64,000 bases of DNA from Amycolatopsis sp. NBC_01480 (GTDB lineage: Bacteria > Actinomycetota > Actinomycetes > Mycobacteriales > Pseudonocardiaceae), in NCBI RefSeq assembly GCF_036227205.1, contig NZ_CP109442.1:3162001-3226000 (forward strand). Direction: 5' to 3'. The position numbers and the translations under genes are program-made. Below are positions 34,085 to 41,108 of the stretch, one piece after another (the first letter of the stretch is position 1; the number at the start of each line of letters is the position of its first letter). The notes beneath the pieces were generated by a model that worked only from the letters and a program-made list of their open reading frames with translations, had not been told where the DNA came from and made no database searches.

Positions 34085-34333
34085 GTGGCCAAGCCACCCA
34101 TCCGTAAGCCCAAGAAGAAGGTCTGCGTTTTCTGCAAGGCCGAGAAGAAGGGCCGCCCGGAGCTGATCGACTACAAGGACACCAACCTGCTGCGGAAGTA
34201 CATCTCCGACCGCGGCAAGATCCGTGCCCGTCGCGTCACCGGCAACTGCAGCCAGCACCAGCGGGACATCGCCATCGCGGTGAAGAACTCGCGCGAGATG
34301 GCCCTGCTTCCCTACACCTCGACTGCCCGCTGA
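34085..34333 (+). CDS. rpsR: 30S ribosomal protein S18 (zinc-binding C+ form)
   Basis: 82-aa S18. It keeps the Cys pair KVCVFCKA and the later NCSQHQ, so it is the zinc-binding version; actinomycetes often have a second, Cys-free copy used under zinc shortage elsewhere in the genome. The core [25 protein letters not shown] is fully conserved. GTG 34085 follows AGGAG. Third gene of the operon. Confidence 0.97.
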   Translation: MAKPPIRKPKKKVCVFCKAEKKGRPELIDYKDTNLLRKYISDRGKIRARRVTGNCSQHQRDIAIAVKNSREMALLPYTSTAR

Positions 34334-34344
34334 GGAGGCTCGTC

Positions 34345-34806
34345 ATGGCGAAGATCATTCTCACCACGGACGTGGCGAACCTCGGCGGCCCCGGCGACAT
34401 CGTCGAGGTCAAGGACGGCTACGCCCGCAACTACCTGCTGCCCCGCGGTTACGCGATCGCGTCCAGCAAGGGTGCCGAGAAGAACGTGCGCACCATCAAG
34501 CGCGCACAGGAGTCCCGGCGCATCCGCGACCTCGACCACGCCAAGGAAATCAAGGCGACCCTCGAGGGCCTCGGCGCCATCCCGCTGACCGGCAAGGCGG
34601 CGGAGGGCTCGAAGAAGCTCTTCGGCTCCATCACGGCCGGCGAAATCGTCGACGCGATCAAGGCCGCTGGCGGCCCCCTGCTCGACAAGCGCGTCCTCGA
34701 GCTGCGCGACCACATCAAGACGGTCGGCAAGCACTCCGTCGGCGCCCGCCTCCACCCGGACGTCAAGGTCGACGTCCGCCTCGAGGTCAAGGCCGTCGCG
34801 AACTGA
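34345..34806 (+). CDS. rplI: 50S ribosomal protein L9
   Basis: 153-aa large-subunit protein. Begins AKIILTTDVANLGGPGDIVEVKDGYARNYLLPRG, the diagnostic L9 N-terminal domain, then a connecting helix and the C-terminal rRNA-binding domain ending HPDVKVDVRLEVKAVAN. The start is preceded by GAGGAGG with a 12-bp gap from rpsR. Last gene of the operon; a hairpin follows 24 bp later. Confidence 0.97.
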   Translation: MAKIILTTDVANLGGPGDIVEVKDGYARNYLLPRGYAIASSKGAEKNVRTIKRAQESRRIRDLDHAKEIKATLEGLGAIPLTGKAAEGSKKLFGSITAGEIVDAIKAAGGPLLDKRVLELRDHIKTVGKHSVGARLHPDVKVDVRLEVKAVAN

Positions 34807-34829
34807 CGCCCTGCTCCACCTGTTTCGCG

Positions 34830-34876
34830 AAAGCGGGGCGCTCCCATTTCCTGGGGGGGCGCCCCGCTTTTGTTGT
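34830..34876 (+). terminator. Terminator of rpsF-ssb-rpsR-rplI operon
   Basis: A 16-bp stem with one G.U pair (34830-34845 with 34855-34870) followed by TTGTTGTTC. Nearly the same sequence recurs at 36295-36333, so this terminator was copied along with the following promoter during the lipoprotein-gene duplication. Confidence 0.85.
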
Positions 34877-34923
34877 TCTCGGGAGCGCGCCGCCTTTGTT
34901 GTTCTCCAGTACCTTCAACGGAC

Positions 34924-34971
34924 CGGGCCACGCTGAGTTAGCATCCGAGTCGCTTCCGTACCGAAGAGGGG
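34924..34971 (+). promoter_or_regulatory. Duplicated promoter segment, copy 1
   Basis: 48 bases identical to 36361-36408. It contains GAGTTAGCATCC with TAGCAT (34939-34944) as probable -10, giving a ~29-nt leader and GAGGGGG ribosome-binding site before the GTG at 34980. Confidence 0.65.
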
Positions 34972-34979
34972 GACTCTCC

Positions 34980-35561
34980 GTGCGCCTTTCCCGCAACGCC
35001 CAGCTAGTCGGCGCCACCCTCGGCGCCCTGTGTCTGCTCACCGCCTGCGGCGGCGGCTCGTCGAGCGCTCCGCCATCCCCGAGCCCCACTTCGTCGGGCA
35101 ACGGACCGAAGGTACCGGCCCCGCTGCCCACCCAAGCCCTGCTCACCGACCCGTGCAGCACCCTGACCGCCACGGAAGCGGACGGCGTCGGCTTGGCTTC
35201 GCCGGGCCGGAAGCGCACCTCGGGCCTGCAGGGCTGCGTCTGGAAGTCTTCGGCGACGGAACAGAACCAGATCGGGCTGACACCACTACCGCAGAACACC
35301 GGCGGCATCAGCGACATCTATGACAACAAACCGCATTCCGTGTATTTCGAACCCGTCGACATCAACGGCTACCCGGGTGTCTACACCGATATCCAGGACG
35401 CCCGCGCCGACGGCAGCTGCACCCTCTGGGTCGGCGTCACCGACCAACTCGCGGTCTCGGTCATCCCGCAAATCGGAGTCGGCGCGAACAAGAACGACCC
35501 GTGCGCCCTCGCGAAGAAGTTCGCAATCGCGATGGTGACGCACCTGAAGGCATCGTCATGA
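34980..35561 (+). CDS. DUF3558 lipoprotein, copy 1
   Basis: 193-aa lipoprotein. Signal peptide with lipobox LLTAC (lipidated Cys about residue 23), a Ser/Pro spacer, the block GPKVPAPLPTQALL, then the DUF3558 domain with paired Cys: DPCSTL, LQGCVWK, GSCTLWVGVTDQLAVSV and NDPCALAKKF. DUF3558 proteins of Pseudonocardiaceae and mycobacteria are outer-face lipoproteins of unknown function, often beside type VII secretion genes. GTG 34980 is placed by the GAGGGGG. Its stop overlaps the start of copy 2 (ATGA, 35558-35561). Very similar to copies 2 and 4 from KVPAPL onwards, less so to copy 3. Confidence 0.87.
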   Translation: MRLSRNAQLVGATLGALCLLTACGGGSSSAPPSPSPTSSGNGPKVPAPLPTQALLTDPCSTLTATEADGVGLASPGRKRTSGLQGCVWKSSATEQNQIGLTPLPQNTGGISDIYDNKPHSVYFEPVDINGYPGVYTDIQDARADGSCTLWVGVTDQLAVSVIPQIGVGANKNDPCALAKKFAIAMVTHLKASS

Positions 35562-35628
35562 GCCCGACGCCGCGGACGGAGCGGCATCGTCCCCAAAGCG
35601 AGTTGAGGAGTTTGAGGTATCCCAGGCT
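35558..35628 (+). pseudogene. Relic of PPE-gene leader and PE-gene tail
   Basis: The first half (35558-35590) aligns by eye with the leader of the PPE-like gene (38178-38214): ATGAGCCC, then CGGACGGAGCGGCATC versus CGGAAGGAGTGGCACATC. The second half (35594-35628) aligns with the end of the PE-like gene and start of copy 4 (37546-37584): GAGGAGTTTGAGGTATCCCAGG versus AAGGAGTCTGAGCTACCCCATG. The piece now serves as the N-terminal coding sequence of DUF3558 copy 2. It marks a lost PPE-PE interval. Confidence 0.5.
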
Positions 35629-36199
35629 GCCCCGCACCGTCCGGGCTGCCGCCGTCGCTGCCCTCGGGTTGCTCACCGCCTGCAGCGGCGGCTCTTCGAG
35701 CCCTCCGCCATCCCCGAGCCCCACTTCGTCGAGCGATGGACCGAAGGTACCGGCGCCGCTGCCCACCCAAGCCTTGCTCACCGACCCGTGCAGCATCCTG
35801 ACCGCCGCGGAAGCGACCCAGGTCGGCCTGAACTCGCCCGGCAAAAACGACAGCACGAGCACATTGCCTGGCTGCATGTGGAAGTCCTCGGCAACGGAAG
35901 TGAGCCAAATCGGGCTGACGGCACTGCCACAGAACACCGGCGGCATCAGCGACATTTACACCAAGAAGCCGGGCTCTGCGTACTTCGAACCCGTCGACAT
36001 CAACGGCTACCCGGGCGTCTACACCGACATCCAAGACGCCCGCGCCGACGGCAGCTGCACCCTCTGGGTCGGCGTCACAGACCAACTCGCCGTCTCCGTC
36101 ATCCCGAACATCCAGAGCGGCCCGAACAAGAACGACCCATGCGGCATCGCGAAGAAGTTCGCGACCGCGATGATCGCGCACCTGAAGTCCTCGTCCTGA
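35558..36199 (+). CDS. DUF3558 lipoprotein, copy 2
   Basis: 213-aa lipoprotein. The start is taken as ATG 35558, which overlaps the stop of copy 1 and has GAAGG upstream. This gives an unusually long basic n-region (~35 residues) before TVRAAAVAALGLLTAC. By alignment with copy 4 the ancestral start codon ATG has become AGG (35626-35628), so the gene now depends on an upstream start. The mature domain is intact: DPCSILTAAEATQVGLNSPG, LPGCMWK, GSCTLWVGVTDQLAVSV, NDPCGIAKKF. Either the extended form is still exported or expression is poor; the open frame argues for function. Alternative TTG starts at 35604 and 35613 are possible. Confidence 0.72.
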   Translation: MSPTPRTERHRPQSELRSLRYPRLPRTVRAAAVAALGLLTACSGGSSSPPPSPSPTSSSDGPKVPAPLPTQALLTDPCSILTAAEATQVGLNSPGKNDSTSTLPGCMWKSSATEVSQIGLTALPQNTGGISDIYTKKPGSAYFEPVDINGYPGVYTDIQDARADGSCTLWVGVTDQLAVSVIPNIQSGPNKNDPCGIAKKFATAMIAHLKSSS

Positions 36200-36245
36200 G
36201 CCCAAGAGCCTCGGGAGAGGCGAACGAGGCCAACACCATCCGGCG
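36196..36245 (+). pseudogene. Relic of PPE-like gene start
   Basis: After the copy 2 stop, TGAGCCCAAGAGCCTCGG is identical to the stretch after copy 4 (18 bases). GAACGAGGCCAACACCATCCGGC then matches the first codons of the PPE-like gene (GAATGATGCCAACACCGTCGGC at 38216-38237) with a deletion that removed the ribosome-binding site and ATG. No open frame remains, so it is a truncated remnant of a second PPE-like gene. Confidence 0.55.
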
Positions 36246-36294
36246 TCGCCGCCCGTCTCGATGCCCAGGTCGTTGCGAACCGGCTCCACCGTTG

Positions 36295-36333
36295 AAAGCG
36301 GGGCGCTCCCGACTCCAGGGAGCGCCCCGCTTT
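36295..36333 (+). terminator. Terminator after DUF3558 copy 2
   Basis: A perfect 16-bp stem (36295-36310 with 36318-36333, AAAGCGGGGCGCTCCC) with a 7-nt loop, followed by TTGCCGTTC. It is a near copy of the rplI terminator at 34830-34876. Confidence 0.85.
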
Positions 36334-36360
36334 TGCCGTTCTCCGGAACCTTCAACGGGT

Positions 36361-36408
36361 CGGGCCACGCTGAGTTAGCATCCGAGTCGCTTCCGTACCG
36401 AAGAGGGG
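36361..36408 (+). promoter_or_regulatory. Duplicated promoter segment, copy 2
   Basis: Identical over 48 bases to 34924-34971, including the TAGCAT -10. It drives DUF3558 copy 3. A degenerate third relative is at 37135-37157. Confidence 0.65.
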
Positions 36409-36414
36409 ATTCCC

Positions 36415-37020
36415 GTGCGCATGTCCCGCACCGTGCAGCTCACCGGCGCCGCACTCGGCGCCCTCTGCCTGCTCACCGCCTGCGGCACCAAGACCGACAA
36501 CACGCCGCCCACCGCGCCCGCCCCATCGAGCGCCGACGTGGCCGCGAACCTCAAGGTCCCAGCCCCACTACCCACCGGCGACCTGCTCTCGAACCCCTGC
36601 GCCGTCATCGCGCCCAGCCAGTTCGACGCCCTCAATTTCGCCGGCGCGGGGACGAAGTCGGACACCGCCGGCGACCCGAGCGTCGGACCGGACTGCCGTT
36701 GGGTGTCCAAGAAGGACGACGGCAACGTCATCTTCATCGGCTCGCTGCCGGGAAACAAAAACGGCATCAGCGACATCTACGCCGGCAAACCGCAAGCTGC
36801 GTACTTCGACCCCGTGACTGTCGACGGTTACCCAGGCGTCCTCAGCGATGTCCACGACGGCCGCCCTTCCGGGAACTGCACCGTCTGGGTCGGCGTCACC
36901 GACCAGCTCGCCGCATCGGTCAACGCCCAGATCTCCTCGGACGACTCCAAATCGAACACCTGCGCCATCGCGCAGAACGTCGCGGAAGCGATGATCCAAC
37001 ATCTGAAGGGCGCAGCCTGA
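36415..37020 (+). CDS. DUF3558 lipoprotein, copy 3
   Basis: 201-aa lipoprotein, the most diverged of the four. Signal peptide RMSRTVQLTGAALGALCLLTAC, then a Thr/Pro/Ala spacer, LKVPAPLPTGDLL, and a DUF3558 domain with the same Cys order (NPCAVIAPSQF, GPDCRWV, GNCTVWVGVTDQLAASV, SNTCAIAQN) and the shared NGISDIYAGKPQAAYFDPV...GYPGVLSD core. The signal peptide matches copy 1 better than copies 2 and 4, in line with the shared promoter segment. The start is GTG 36415 behind GAGGGG. Confidence 0.87.
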   Translation: MRMSRTVQLTGAALGALCLLTACGTKTDNTPPTAPAPSSADVAANLKVPAPLPTGDLLSNPCAVIAPSQFDALNFAGAGTKSDTAGDPSVGPDCRWVSKKDDGNVIFIGSLPGNKNGISDIYAGKPQAAYFDPVTVDGYPGVLSDVHDGRPSGNCTVWVGVTDQLAASVNAQISSDDSKSNTCAIAQNVAEAMIQHLKGAA

Positions 37021-37134
37021 CCATGGCCCCGGGGGGAGCTGCCCCTGCTTCAACGTTCACCCATTCGGGCGCTTAAACCATGCGGCCGACCTTGCCTTTC
37101 CGTAGTTTCCGAACCGGCAGCGGGAACCAACCGC

Positions 37135-37157
37135 GTTGAGTTACCATCCAAGTTGCT
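37135..37157 (+). promoter_or_regulatory. Duplicated promoter segment, degenerate copy 3
   Basis: GTTGAGTTACCATCCAAGTTG aligns with GCTGAGTTAGCATCCGAGTCG of the other two copies. TACCAT (37142-37147) replaces TAGCAT as -10. It precedes the PE-DUF3558-PPE-EspG operon by about 60 nt. Confidence 0.5.
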
Positions 37158-37204
37158 GATCTCGCCAATTGGGGAGCGGGAAGTAGCTAAGGGGGTCTTG
37201 GACC

Positions 37205-37573
37205 ATGGCCGAAGTGCCACCACCAGCACCGATCCAAGTCGGCGGTTACGGCCCGGCCGGTGGGTACAAGTTCAGCGCGGACGAGGTCGACTCCGTCATC
37301 ACGAAGTGGCAGGCCCTCTCCGACGACCTGAGCAAAGACCTCGCGCACGCCCGGACGATCGCCGGAGTCAAACGACCGGCCGACGAGCCCGCCAGCAATG
37401 ACTTCATCGACAAGGGTGCCAACCCGTCCGGGCAGACCCTGCTCGAACAGCACCAGCGGATGTCTGAGTACGTGAACAACTTCATCACGGCGCTCAAGGC
37501 GGCCAAGAACAAGATCACCGTGGCCGAACAAGAGGCCCGCGATTCCGCCAGCAAAACAGGTCAAGGAGTCTGA
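37205..37573 (+). CDS. PE-like / ESX-associated small protein
   Basis: 122-aa Cys-free helical protein without a signal peptide. N-terminal PPPAPIQVGGYGPAGGYKFSADEVDSVITKWQALSDDL resembles the PE-domain proteins of Pseudonocardiaceae, which pair with PPE-like partners and leave the cell through a type VII secretion system. Two long helices are predicted (about 25-55 and 80-115). The ATG follows AAGGGGG. Its last codons lie 8 bp before DUF3558 copy 4, and the PPE-like and EspG-like genes follow, so the operon has the make-up of a type VII substrate cassette. No secretion core gene (EccB/C/D/E, MycP) is in the window. Confidence 0.7.
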   Translation: MAEVPPPAPIQVGGYGPAGGYKFSADEVDSVITKWQALSDDLSKDLAHARTIAGVKRPADEPASNDFIDKGANPSGQTLLEQHQRMSEYVNNFITALKAAKNKITVAEQEARDSASKTGQGV

Positions 37574-37581
37574 GCTACCCC

Positions 37582-38172
37582 ATGCTGCCCCGTACCGTCC
37601 GGCTCGCCGCCGCGACCGTCGCCGCCCTCGGCCTTCTTACCGCCTGCAGCGGCGGCAATGGCGGCTCCGAGGACCCTTCGCCGTCTCAGAGCCCGAGCAG
37701 CAGCTCATCCGGCGACGGACCGAAGGTACCCGCCCCGTTGGCCACTCAGGCCCTGCTCAGCGACCCGTGCAGCGTCCTGACCGAGGCGGAAGCAACCCAG
37801 GTCGGCCTTCGCTCACCCGGCAAGAAAGACAGCACGAGCAACCTGGTCAGCTGCACCTGGAAGGCTACTCAGACGGAGCAGAACCAAGTCGCGCTGACAC
37901 CGCTGCCGCAGAACACCGGTGGCATCAGCGACATCTACACCAAGAAGACCGGCGCTGCGTACTTCGAGCCCGTCGACATCAACGGCTACCCGGGTGTCTA
38001 CACCGACATCCAGGACGCGCGTGCGGACGGCAGCTGCACGCTCTGGGTCGGCGTCACCGACCAACTGGCAGTCTCAGTGATCCCGAACATCGGTGTCGGC
38101 GCGAACAAAACTGACCCGTGCGGCGTCGCGAAAAGGTTCGCGACCGCGATGATCACGCACCTGAATTCGTGA
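37582..38172 (+). CDS. DUF3558 lipoprotein, copy 4
   Basis: 196-aa lipoprotein inside the intact PE-DUF3558-PPE-EspG operon. LPRTVRLAAATVAALGLLTAC is a proper lipoprotein signal; the mature part has GPKVPAPLATQALL, DPCSVLTEAEATQVGLRSPG, LVSCTWK, GSCTLWVGVTDQLAVSV and TDPCGVAKRF. It is closest to copy 2. ATG 37582 lies 8 bp after the PE-like stop with AAGGAG inside that gene's end, so translation is probably coupled. This copy shows the likely ancestral arrangement for the family. Confidence 0.87.
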   Translation: MLPRTVRLAAATVAALGLLTACSGGNGGSEDPSPSQSPSSSSSGDGPKVPAPLATQALLSDPCSVLTEAEATQVGLRSPGKKDSTSNLVSCTWKATQTEQNQVALTPLPQNTGGISDIYTKKTGAAYFEPVDINGYPGVYTDIQDARADGSCTLWVGVTDQLAVSVIPNIGVGANKTDPCGVAKRFATAMITHLNS

Positions 38173-38211
38173 TCACCATGAGCCCAAGAGCCTCGGAAGG
38201 AGTGGCACATC

Positions 38212-39570
38212 ATGGGGAATGATGCCAACACCGTCGGCAAGGAACTGAAGTACGCCGCGGCTGGCGCAGGGGTTGGTGCCGCCGTGGGGTCGGTCGTTCC
38301 GGTCCTCGGCACGGCGGTTGGCGCGGGCGTCGGTGCCCTCGCCGGCAGCCTGGTCGGTCTGTTCAGCGGCGGTCCGGAGGCGCAGAACGCCGAAGCGAAC
38401 GTCGGCGGGCGGTCCATCGACGCCCGGACGATCTGGGAGAAGATCAACCCGGGCAACTCAGAGTCTCTCAACAACGGTGTGACCGCGGCCGGTGCGCTGC
38501 AGCAGGTCCATGCCGACCGTGTCACGCAGATCGACACGCTCAACAAGAGCATGGACGCCGCCTGGCAGGGCGGTGGCGCAACCGCCGCGCAGGCCGGCGC
38601 GCACCCGCTCGGTCTCTGGCTGCAGGACTCGGCCAGCAACCTCCAGAAGAGCCACACGTACCTGAACACTCAGGTCGAGAGCTTCGGCACCGTGCACAAG
38701 AGCGTGCAGGAGATCGCCAAGGACCCGCCGTCCGCGGGGTTCCTCGACGGGGTCAACCCGTTCAGTGACAAAGACGATCAGATCAACAAGTACAACGAGG
38801 TCGGCAAGGCCAACGTCCAGGCCTACACGAACTATTACAACGCCAGCAGCAGCAACGCCGGCGGGCTGCCGCAGTACAGCGCGTGGCAGGGGAACAACCT
38901 GTCGAACCCCCCGGGTGGCGGCGGGAAGTTCCCCGGCGGCCCCGGCAGCGGTGGCGGTGGCGGATTCAACGGAGCCGGCGGCGGCGGTGGCGGCGGGAGC
39001 TTCACTCCGCCCAACACCGGGAACATGCCGAAGTTCGACACCAAGGTGCCGACCGGAAGCCTGCCCCACGGGCCGGGCAACATCGGGGACCCGACCGCGA
39101 ACCTGCCCGGCGGCAGTCATATCCCGGGGTCGGACACGACTTCGGCGTCGAGTTATGTGCCTCCGTCGCTTGATCCGAGCAGCTTCGGGCCCGGTGGTAG
39201 CGCGAGCTTCGGGCTGGGCGGCGGTGGCGGTGGCTTCGGTCCCGGTGGCGGCGGGGCCGGTTCGGGCTCGGGCGTCGGCGGAGTGGCCGGCTTCGGGCCG
39301 GGCGGCTTCGGCGGCGGTGGCGCGATGTCCGGGGCCGGCGGCGCCGGAGCTGGAGCTGGTGCGGGCGGAATCGGCGGCATGCGCGGCGGCGCCGCGGGTG
39401 GCGCGGCCGGCCGGGCCGGTGCGTCCGGCATGGGCGGCATGGGTGGCGCGGGCAAGGGCGGCAAGGGGCCCGGCGACGAGGAGCACGAGACCAAGTACCT
39501 CGTTGAGGAAGACCCCAACGAGCTGTTCGGCTCCGACGAGCTGACTGCTCCTCCTGTCATCGGTGAATGA
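38212..39570 (+). CDS. PPE-like protein with glycine-zipper head and Gly-rich tail
   Basis: 452-aa probable type VII secretion substrate. Order of parts: a glycine-zipper segment (residues ~14-52, GAGVGAAVGSVVPVLGTAVGAGVGALAGSLVG) that could insert in or pair within membranes; a helical PPE/WXG-like domain (~70-230) with the turn DAAWQGGGATAAQ; a very Gly-rich low-complexity region (~235-420); and an acidic C-terminus EEHETKYLVEEDPNELFGSDELTAPPVIGE, whose YLxxxDPNELFG and APPVIGE motifs resemble the ends of related actinobacterial WXG/PPE proteins. The ATG has GGAAGGAG upstream. It overlaps the EspG-like gene by ATGA. Confidence 0.75.
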   Translation: MGNDANTVGKELKYAAAGAGVGAAVGSVVPVLGTAVGAGVGALAGSLVGLFSGGPEAQNAEANVGGRSIDARTIWEKINPGNSESLNNGVTAAGALQQVHADRVTQIDTLNKSMDAAWQGGGATAAQAGAHPLGLWLQDSASNLQKSHTYLNTQVESFGTVHKSVQEIAKDPPSAGFLDGVNPFSDKDDQINKYNEVGKANVQAYTNYYNASSSNAGGLPQYSAWQGNNLSNPPGGGGKFPGGPGSGGGGGFNGAGGGGGGGSFTPPNTGNMPKFDTKVPTGSLPHGPGNIGDPTANLPGGSHIPGSDTTSASSYVPPSLDPSSFGPGGSASFGLGGGGGGFGPGGGGAGSGSGVGGVAGFGPGGFGGGGAMSGAGGAGAGAGAGGIGGMRGGAAGGAAGRAGASGMGGMGGAGKGGKGPGDEEHETKYLVEEDPNELFGSDELTAPPVIGE

Positions 39571-40385
39571 GGCCTGGAAACGTGATCACTCTGGACCGTC
39601 CCACCAAGTTCACCATCCCGACGCTGCTCAACCTGATCAAGCGCCGGGGCGGTGAAGCGCACCAGACGTTCTCCGAGGTGCCGACCTTCTACGACGAGAC
39701 CGCCGAGCGCACGCTCGACCAGCAGGTCAACGCCGTCCTCACCGAAAACGGCCTGATGGGCGCGCGCGGGATGGACCGGGACCTGCTGAGCCTCGTCGAG
39801 TCGATCTCGCACCCGCAGCTGGAGTACTACGGCTGGTTCGACGGGGAGTTCGAGGACGGCAGCCCGGCGAACTACTCCGTACTCGTCGGCAGTGGCAGCG
39901 GTGGTGGGTTCGGCCTGATCCGGGTCGCGGGCGAGGACACCGTGACGGTCCAGCGGCAGCGTTCCGACCTGCTGCTGCAGACCTTCCTCGACATGATCCC
40001 GCAGAGCCGAGGCGCCAACGGGCAGCCGCTGGTGACCAGCAAGAGCGAGTTCGAGAGCGGCCGGTCCGCGTCCGCGGAGGACGAGACCCAGCGCTCGATC
40101 ATGCGGTCGGCGCCGGGGCGGAGCGAACAGCTCTCGCCGCTCAAGGAGATGCAGCGCATCCTCAAGGCGCCGCGGACCGGGGCCGGCAGCCTGTACGTCG
40201 CGGCGCGGCCGAACGGGGGCCGGCGGCGCCGGAGCCCGCGGCCGCTCAACTTCATCGACGTGAGCGAAGGCCGCTGGCTGATGGAGGAACGCCCGGGGCG
40301 GGACGACTCGCTCGTGGTGTTCACCCCGGGCACCCCGCAGGTGATCGGGGAGCGGATCCGGAACGCACAGAGCGCCTTGGGCTGA
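39567..40385 (+). CDS. EspG-family ESX secretion chaperone
   Basis: 272-aa cytosolic protein matching the EspG family, whose members bind the tips of PE-PPE dimers and keep them soluble for type VII export. It has the features of the family: N-terminal LDRPTKFTIPTLLNLIKRRGGEAHQTF, a beta-rich middle (YYGWFDGEFEDG, NYSVLVGSGSGGGFGLIRV) and a C-terminal VFTPGTPQVIGERIRNAQSAL. ATG 39567 overlaps the PPE-like stop by four bases; GTG 39582 is an alternative start. The context with PE- and PPE-like genes strongly supports the call. Confidence 0.82.
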   Translation: MRPGNVITLDRPTKFTIPTLLNLIKRRGGEAHQTFSEVPTFYDETAERTLDQQVNAVLTENGLMGARGMDRDLLSLVESISHPQLEYYGWFDGEFEDGSPANYSVLVGSGSGGGFGLIRVAGEDTVTVQRQRSDLLLQTFLDMIPQSRGANGQPLVTSKSEFESGRSASAEDETQRSIMRSAPGRSEQLSPLKEMQRILKAPRTGAGSLYVAARPNGGRRRRSPRPLNFIDVSEGRWLMEERPGRDDSLVVFTPGTPQVIGERIRNAQSALG

Positions 40386-40596
40386 CCTGACGCACTACGC
40401 CGGGTGGGGTTTCCGCCGTGCCAAGCCAACATGGCCGGACGGTGAACCTCACCCGGTTTTCGTGTCCGGCGCACCCCGCGGGGGTCCTACCTGCGGCTTC
40501 TCGCTCAGCGGTTACACAGCGCAGCGGGCGGGTCGGCAATGCCGCTCCTCGTCGTCCGTTCAGCCCACCGTGTCATGGCTCTACGCTCCGTAGCAT

Positions 40597-40809
40597 TCAT
40601 CCACAGGCGGCTGAACCGGGTCGGCCGCGACACGCCGAACGACGCGCCGGGCGCGACACGCCGGACGAGTTTCGACAAAGTTCTCCACAGTCTCTGCGCA
40701 GGGCTTGACCTGGGGGTTTATCCAAGCCGATCAGCCTTGTCCCCAACTTGTCCACAGCGTTACGGCTGCCTGTGACTGGTTGCCCCCAGTCATCCACAAG
40801 TTGTCCACA
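40597..40809 (+). promoter_or_regulatory. Cluster of DnaA boxes upstream of dnaB
   Basis: Seven same-strand DnaA-box-like 9-mers lie in 213 bp of the 40386-41108 spacer: TCATCCACA (40597), TTCTCCACA (40681), TTATCCAAG (40718), TTGTCCCCA (40737), TTGTCCACA (40748), TCATCCACA (40790) and TTGTCCACA (40801). Two match the actinobacterial consensus TTGTCCACA exactly; most others differ by one base. The spacer has no credible gene. A CATAAT at 40975-40980 is a possible dnaB -10. The cluster may titrate DnaA or make dnaB respond to it. Confidence 0.65.
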
Positions 40810-41108
40810 GGACGGTCAACACCCGGAATTGCATTGCTCCTAACGAGGGATCTAGCGTGCGCTGTCGCCCAGTACTCACGGTGGCGCTCGGCGCGTCGAT
40901 CCACGGGCGAGAGGGACGCCGTACATCATCAGGAGGGGTTCGGCGGGCGACTGGGAAAGCCGGGGAGGATCCGGCATAATCGAACTGGTGTTCGCATGAC
41001 TCGGGTTACGTGAAACGGGCCGGTGCCGGGCAGTTCGACACATGACCTGTTCGAGAAGTGAAGCGTGAGCCGGCCGGGGTGCGGTCGGCCGAGGAGGTGT
41101 CCGGGGCG

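Noticed and set aside
38900..39450. Tandem DNA repeat or CRISPR-like array in GGC-rich stretch
   Set aside because: The periodicity comes from Gly codons of the PPE-like protein. There are no spaced identical repeats.
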